Source: Winogradskyella immobilis (GTDB taxonomy: Bacteria > Bacteroidota > Bacteroidia > Flavobacteriales > Flavobacteriaceae). Taken from it: a stretch of DNA of 64,000 nt. Both the position numbers and the translations under genes were made by a program. The notes under the pieces are model-generated. The model had not been told where the DNA came from and made no database searches. It saw nothing but the letters and a program-made list of their open reading frames with translations. Below, in pieces: positions 59,868 through 64,000 of this stretch (positions are counted from its first letter, which is position 1; the number at the start of each line of letters is the position of its first letter). The stretch is from positions 1 through 64,000 of the forward strand of contig NZ_JAIQXX010000010.1 in assembly GCF_021887715.1 (NCBI RefSeq), in the 5' to 3' direction.

Positions 59868-61225
59868 TATTTCTTTTTTGCTGTTTTATTTGTCGCCGTT
59901 TCTGGTTGGTAGTAATTAGGTGGAAAACCGTTTAATTGTCTCCAAAGTTCAAACCAAATAGGAACATCATCTAATAATGCCATGGTAAATGCTCCCGATC
60001 CTGCACGTACATCTTTTGGCCACTTTTGGTCGTCCTCATCTGGCGCTAATAATACTCTAAACTTACCGTTACTTAGTGTAATAAAATTTTCTACTGCTAC
60101 AACTTTTGCGCCATAGGTACCATAAGACACATTTGGCCAACCTCTAAATACAATAGCCGGCCAACCATCAAACTGAACACGTACTTTTTCACCAACATGT
60201 ATCAGTGGTAAATCTATTGGTGACACAAAAGTTTCGACAGCTAAATCTACATTAGCAGGCATAATACCGACTAACTTCTCTCCTTCTTTAAATGTTTGAC
60301 CAATACCTGGCACTAATACTTTATTGATATAGCCATCATAAGGTGCTGTGACAAATAAAAGGCCATTTCTAATTTTATAATTTGAAACTTGATTATCTAA
60401 TTTAGTCACTTGTGCTTCGGTATCAAACTGACTCGATTGCGCTGAAAATTTATCGCTTTCTGCTTTTGAAATCTTATCTGAAAATTCAACATTTACTCTA
60501 GAAATTTCAACCTTAGCATTAATGACTTCGTTTTTACTTGCTAGTAATTTATTGTTTTGAGAAATTAATTTTGCTTGTGTCTCACGTAATTTAACTGTAG
60601 CGTCTTCAACATTTTTTAGTGCTGTAAAACCATCTTTAAATAATGAGTCTGCACGATTGTATTTTGTTTCAGCAATTTTTATAGCTGTTTTAGCAGCTTC
60701 TAAATCTATACTATCACTTTCTACCTTATACTTAGCTTGAATAAGTTTATTCTCAGCTTGTTCTAGTTTTAATCTTCGCTCACTAATTAATGCCGATATA
60801 CGTACATCATTAGCCTTAACTTTTCCTTGATAAGACTCAACAGATAATGCTTTTGCATCGCGTTGTTTTGTTGTACGTTCCACAAGTTTAGGGTCAAAAT
60901 AATCGGTCTTCACTTCTGAGATACGAATAATTGTATCTCCTTTTTTTACAAAAGCACCTTCTCTAACAAACCACTCTTCTATTCTACCAGGAATTTGAGA
61001 TTGTATCGTTTGCGGACGTTGATCTGGTGTTAACGTAGTTACGTTACCACGACCAGTAATATTTTGCGTCCATGGTAAAAACAAAATAATGAAACCAAGT
61101 ATAGCTGACCCACCTAAAAAGCGATTAAAATACTTATAATAATTACTGTGAAATACACGCTTCCCTGACTTAGAGTCTGTGATATCTACCGATTTATTAA
61201 GTTGATTATGAGATATATTTAACAT
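59867..61225 (-). CDS. HlyD family periplasmic adaptor
   Basis: A 452-residue membrane-fusion protein. One transmembrane helix (about 37-55) anchors it; a lipoyl-like half (RIEEWFVREGAFVKKGDTIIRI), a long coiled coil (about 105-290) and a beta-barrel domain follow (LAVETFVSPIDLPLIHVGEKVRVQFDG). It lies between the ABC protein (9 bp) and TolC (1-bp overlap). It would bridge the inner- and outer-membrane parts. Confidence 0.91.
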   Translation of the reverse strand: MLNISHNQLNKSVDITDSKSGKRVFHSNYYKYFNRFLGGSAILGFIILFLPWTQNITGRGNVTTLTPDQRPQTIQSQIPGRIEEWFVREGAFVKKGDTIIRISEVKTDYFDPKLVERTTKQRDAKALSVESYQGKVKANDVRISALISERRLKLEQAENKLIQAKYKVESDSIDLEAAKTAIKIAETKYNRADSLFKDGFTALKNVEDATVKLRETQAKLISQNNKLLASKNEVINAKVEISRVNVEFSDKISKAESDKFSAQSSQFDTEAQVTKLDNQVSNYKIRNGLLFVTAPYDGYINKVLVPGIGQTFKEGEKLVGIMPANVDLAVETFVSPIDLPLIHVGEKVRVQFDGWPAIVFRGWPNVSYGTYGAKVVAVENFITLSNGKFRVLLAPDEDDQKWPKDVRAGSGAFTMALLDDVPIWFELWRQLNGFPPNYYQPETATNKTAKKK

Positions 61226-61234
61226 CGTTTTTTC

Positions 61235-62896
61235 TTATATAATTTCACCGTTTTCTAATGTAATAACTTGACTACAGCGTTTAGACCAAGTATCATTTGT
61301 ACTCACCACAATTAAAGCCCAAGGGTTTGATTTACTGGTAAGCATATCTATAATTTCTGAAGCTTCTTCTGCTTCGAAATGCTCTAACGGATCTTCTAGA
61401 ATTAATAATTTAGGTGCATCTATAATAGCCCTAGCTAATACAATTCTTTTAACTACTGTAAAAGATGTACGCTTGCCTTCTGGGTATAAAATAGTATCCA
61501 ATCCATTAAGGTTTTCTTTTATAAAATCTGTTAGACCTACTTGCTTTGTTACTTTAAGTAATTGATCATCAGAAATATCTTTACTGCCAAAAGTGATGTT
61601 TTCTCTAATAGTACCTTCAAAAAGAGACTCATCAGCAAGAGACAAACCTAAATGCGAGCGGTAATAATTAAGATTAATATTATGAATATTAGATTCATTA
61701 ATATATATCTGTCCTTTTGTTGGTGCAATAACTCCTGATATTAAACGTAGTAAGGTGGACTTCCCTGAACCACTTGCTCCTTTAATTAAAAGCCTACTTT
61801 GTGGCTGAATTTTTAAAGACACCTTATTTAAAATATGTTTCTCTCTATCCGGAACATTATAACTCACTTCATTTAATTCTAGAGTAAACTGTTCTTGAAA
61901 ATTAGGCTGAAGTCCTTCTTGGTCTTCAAGCTCTTTATCGACAACTTGTCCCATTTTTTCTAATGAGGTTAGTACATCATAAAAAGATTCTAGGCCAAGT
62001 ATTAATTTCTCTACAGAGTTTATGACCAAAAGAATAATTATTTCGGCAGCTACAAATTGCCCTATGTTCATCTCTTGATTTAAAACAAGTAGTCCTCCTA
62101 TAATTAATAAACCCGCTGTAACTAAAACTTTAAAACCTATCATTTGTATAAACTGAATGATTAGAATTTTAAAATGGTCTTCTCTAGCTTCCAAATAAGC
62201 TTCTACCAGATTGTCATTTTTATCTATTGACAATTTTGTTTTACCTGATAGTTTAAAACTTACTATAGTTCTTGCAACTTCCTGTATCCAATGTGCAACT
62301 TTATACTTATGCTTAGACTCTAACAAACTTGTTTCCATACCTCGCTTTGCCGTATATCTAAATACTACATAAATGAGTAGTATTAATAAAACACCAAACG
62401 CAATAAAAAACGGGTGATAAAACGACAGTAAGATTAATGCAAAAACAATTTGCAAAATAGCAGCAGGAACATCAACCAAAACTTTAGCTAATCCTTTTTG
62501 TATGGTCAGTGTGTCAAAAAAACGATTGGCTAATTCTGGCGGATAATAATGCCTTAGTGCGCTCATTTTTATTTTTGGAAAACGGTAAGTGAACTCAAAA
62601 GATGCACGTGTGAATATACGTTGTTGAATAGTTTCAATAATTCGCATTTGCATTAATTGTAAAACACCTACAAAAGAAACACCTACAGTGACCAAAATGA
62701 CTAGAACAATCCATGAAGTGCTTACTTGAGCTCCTTGAATAAGGTTAATAATGGCTTGTATTCCTAGTGGTAATGTTAACGCTACTAGTCCTGAAAAAAT
62801 GGCGTAATAAATAACCTGTTTTATTGCTTTTTTTTCAAGTCTTAATAATCCCACAAGGCGTTGCCAAGGAGACATTATCTCTTTAATTAAACTCAT
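61235..62896 (-). CDS. ABC transporter (membrane plus degenerate ATPase domain)
   Basis: A 553-residue half-transporter: six hydrophobic helices (about 25-310) and a nucleotide-binding domain (about 335-553). Walker A is intact (GASGSGKST, 373-381). The other motifs are not: the Q-loop reads SLADESLF without glutamine, the LSGGQ signature region reads RTSFTVVKR (476-484), Walker B ends LLILED with E501-D502 in place of D-E, and the H-loop histidine position is S532/T533. No N-terminal peptidase domain is seen. It lies 3 bp after the TetR gene and 9 bp before HlyD. Whether it hydrolyses ATP is doubtful. Confidence 0.9.
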   Translation of the reverse strand: MSLIKEIMSPWQRLVGLLRLEKKAIKQVIYYAIFSGLVALTLPLGIQAIINLIQGAQVSTSWIVLVILVTVGVSFVGVLQLMQMRIIETIQQRIFTRASFEFTYRFPKIKMSALRHYYPPELANRFFDTLTIQKGLAKVLVDVPAAILQIVFALILLSFYHPFFIAFGVLLILLIYVVFRYTAKRGMETSLLESKHKYKVAHWIQEVARTIVSFKLSGKTKLSIDKNDNLVEAYLEAREDHFKILIIQFIQMIGFKVLVTAGLLIIGGLLVLNQEMNIGQFVAAEIIILLVINSVEKLILGLESFYDVLTSLEKMGQVVDKELEDQEGLQPNFQEQFTLELNEVSYNVPDREKHILNKVSLKIQPQSRLLIKGASGSGKSTLLRLISGVIAPTKGQIYINESNIHNINLNYYRSHLGLSLADESLFEGTIRENITFGSKDISDDQLLKVTKQVGLTDFIKENLNGLDTILYPEGKRTSFTVVKRIVLARAIIDAPKLLILEDPLEHFEAEEASEIIDMLTSKSNPWALIVVSTNDTWSKRCSQVITLENGEII

Positions 62897-62899
62897 AAA

Positions 62900-63574
62900 T
62901 TATGATTTGATGGCGTTAAAAACTAAGTCTTTAAAAAAATCTGTTGGTGTTAAATCCTCATTACAATCTGTTATGGATTTAAAATGATCTTTTAAAAAAT
63001 GTTGATGCAAAGCTCCTTCTACGATAGTACTTGCCAAACTTGAAGCATATTTATAATTAGGGTTAATTTTTAAAATCATATCTCTAATTCTCGATATCAA
63101 TCGTTTATATATAACAAAATAACCTTCTTTATTTTCGCTATCTACCTCTTTAGTTAAATACGATTTTGAATACTCATTAATAATAATTTGATTTAGTTTC
63201 ACTTCATTGATATGAGAAAAACTAAAATCTTCTTTAATAGATCTTGTAACAATTTCAATTGTTTTTGAAAGTTGTTTCTCGGTATCAGGCATGTTAAACG
63301 TTTCAAAGACTAACTGGTATTCTATCCATGCCCAATACCAAGATGTTAAGTATAATAATAGTTTATGCTTACTCTCAAAATAGCGATATATAGAGCTCTC
63401 ATTAGAGCTAATAAGTAATCCTAATTTTTTAAAGGTAAAGCTATCAAAGCCTATATCATCAATTAACAATATACTATGCTTTATAATTCGTTTTCCTAAA
63501 TCAGAGGATTCCGGATCTTTTAAAAATATTTTATCTGGAACAGAAATTTTTAAATTTGATAGTAAACTTTTCAT
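62900..63574 (-). CDS. TetR family transcriptional regulator
   Basis: A 224-residue regulator. The N-terminal HTH (about 35-65) reads DSFTFKKLGLLISSNESSIYRYFESKHKL, in which YRYFESKHKLL is the TetR signature. The C-terminal ligand domain is unlike any I recognise. It is the first gene of the ABC-HlyD-TolC operon, and a palindrome stands in its promoter, so it probably represses its own operon. Confidence 0.88.
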   Translation of the reverse strand: MKSLLSNLKISVPDKIFLKDPESSDLGKRIIKHSILLIDDIGFDSFTFKKLGLLISSNESSIYRYFESKHKLLLYLTSWYWAWIEYQLVFETFNMPDTEKQLSKTIEIVTRSIKEDFSFSHINEVKLNQIIINEYSKSYLTKEVDSENKEGYFVIYKRLISRIRDMILKINPNYKYASSLASTIVEGALHQHFLKDHFKSITDCNEDLTPTDFFKDLVFNAIKS

Positions 63575-63592
63575 TACAAACTATTTTGATTG

Positions 63593-63600
63593 CAAATATA
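63593..63600 (-). promoter_or_regulatory. tetR operon -7 box (TATATTTG)
   Basis: On the minus strand TATATTTG fits TAnnTTTG and lies 18 nt before the tetR ATG at 63574. No clear -33 TTTG was seen at 19 nt. Confidence 0.55.
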
Positions 63601-63615
63601 ATAGTATTACTATTA
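63599..63615. promoter_or_regulatory. Palindromic operator candidate in the tetR promoter spacer
   Basis: TAATAGTATTACTATTA is a perfect 17-bp odd palindrome (8-bp arms around one base). It touches the first bases of the -7 box and fills the spacer toward -33. This is the usual location and form of a TetR-family operator. Confidence 0.65.
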
Positions 63616-63689
63616 ATATTGCATATTTAACAATTATTTAGCTCCTAAAAAATTAGGATCTAAATAAAAAAACTAAAAAGTAGTATTGA

Positions 63690-64000
63690 TTATTTACTGA
63701 GAATTGTAGATTTCTCTCTTAATGCTTGCTTAAAATCCGAACGTATTTCTAAAGCTTTATCAATATACTCGATCGCTTTATTTTTATCGTTTTTATGCTT
63801 GTAAATTTGTGCTAATCGGTAGTAAGCCCATTCTTTTGGCACTCCATCTGCAGCAGAGTAGTTTTCTATGTACCTCATTAAGCAACGTTCGCCTTTATCT
63901 AACTGTACATTGTAATCTGCACAAACTTTACCTATTTGATAGTGCAATGCATTACGTTTATGCTTTTTTTGTGCTACTTCTATATTAGAAATTGCTTTAT
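63690..64000 (-). CDS. TPR repeat protein (5' end outside window)
   Basis: The reading frame is open from the window edge at 64000 to a stop at 63690, at least 103 codons. The visible part has one clear TPR unit (WAYYRLAQIYKHKNDKNKAIEYIDKALEI) and upstream helices with C-rich GKVCADYN and RCLMRYIENY. The reading frame shows no stop upstream, and an internal TTG at 63947 is not the likely start. The rest of the protein, and its function, are outside the window. Confidence 0.75.
   Translation of the reverse strand, partial: KAISNIEVAQKKHKRNALHYQIGKVCADYNVQLDKGERCLMRYIENYSAADGVPKEWAYYRLAQIYKHKNDKNKAIEYIDKALEIRSDFKQALREKSTILSK

Overview
The window is a chromosomal segment from a member of the Bacteroidota, most likely a marine Flavobacteriaceae (Olleya/Winogradskyella/Lacinutrix-like; genus not determinable by eye). 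The DNA is AT-rich. Several intergenic regions carry the Bacteroidota promoter -7 box TAnnTTTG. There is a FecR/TonB-receptor pair, a str operon without tuf between fusA and rpsJ, and a nudix-pyrE divergent pair. Most of the window is core genome on both strands; the clearest accessory gene is a Fic protein near 55.6-56.9 kb.

Layout. 1-0.2 kb: a heptamer repeat element cut by the window edge. 0.2-3.4 kb: FecR anti-sigma factor overlapping an STN-domain TonB-dependent receptor. 3.5-12.4 kb: a DinB-fold hydrolase, argS, a TPR sensor histidine kinase, a CtlX-type amidinohydrolase, an unrecognised protein, a lipoprotein M14 peptidase and a zinc-ribbon methyltransferase. 12.4-15.4 kb: nudix, pyrE, an SRPBCC protein, birA and rsfS. 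15.5-19.9 kb: ftsH, a LUD protein, then a tightly overlapping lipid cluster cdsA-psd-acyl-CoA-binding protein. 19.9-24.9 kb (minus strand): arginase, gltA, eno and carA, with terminators after gltA, eno and carA.

25.1-42.5 kb is one continuous minus-strand transcription/translation block. In transcription order it runs rpsL-rpsG-fusA-rpsJ, a hairpin, rplC-rplD-rplW-rplB-rpsS-rplV-rpsC-rplP-rpmC-rpsQ-rplN-rplX-rplE-rpsN-rpsH-rplF-rplR-rpsE-rpmD-rplO-secY-infA-rpmJ-rpsM-rpsK-rpsD-rpoA-rplQ. A textbook promoter (TTTG-N19-TACCTTTG) lies in front of rpsL, and a strong terminator follows rplQ. The 38-residue rpmJ encodes a zinc-free form of L36.

42.7-55.4 kb: an Omp85-like outer-membrane protein, rlmB, a rhomboid protease, rarA, a minus-strand envelope cluster (lipoprotein, DUF5723-like barrel, secreted coiled-coil protein) behind radC, a deacetylase-like gene and a HAD phosphatase, then a DUF1569 protein, a PaiB-like flavoprotein and a murein amidase. 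55.4-56.9 kb: a class II Fic protein behind three identically spaced inverted repeats. 57.1-63.6 kb (minus strand): TetR-ABC-HlyD-TolC export operon followed by mpl. The window ends inside a TPR protein.

Most notable signals: (1) the ABC exporter keeps Walker A but has lost the Q-loop, signature, catalytic Walker B order and H-loop residues; (2) the Fic gene has three CTACTAA-N11-TTAGnAG operators, one over its likely promoter; (3) hairpin-like intergenic elements built from 7-bp TTAG/CTAA heptads, two of them flanking rpsM inside the ribosomal operon; (4) a palindrome in the promoter spacer of the TetR gene; (5) several genes whose ATG lies only 3-4 nt behind a TAnnTTTG box, suggesting leaderless mRNAs. 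No tRNA, rRNA, CRISPR array, insertion sequence or phage gene was recognised.
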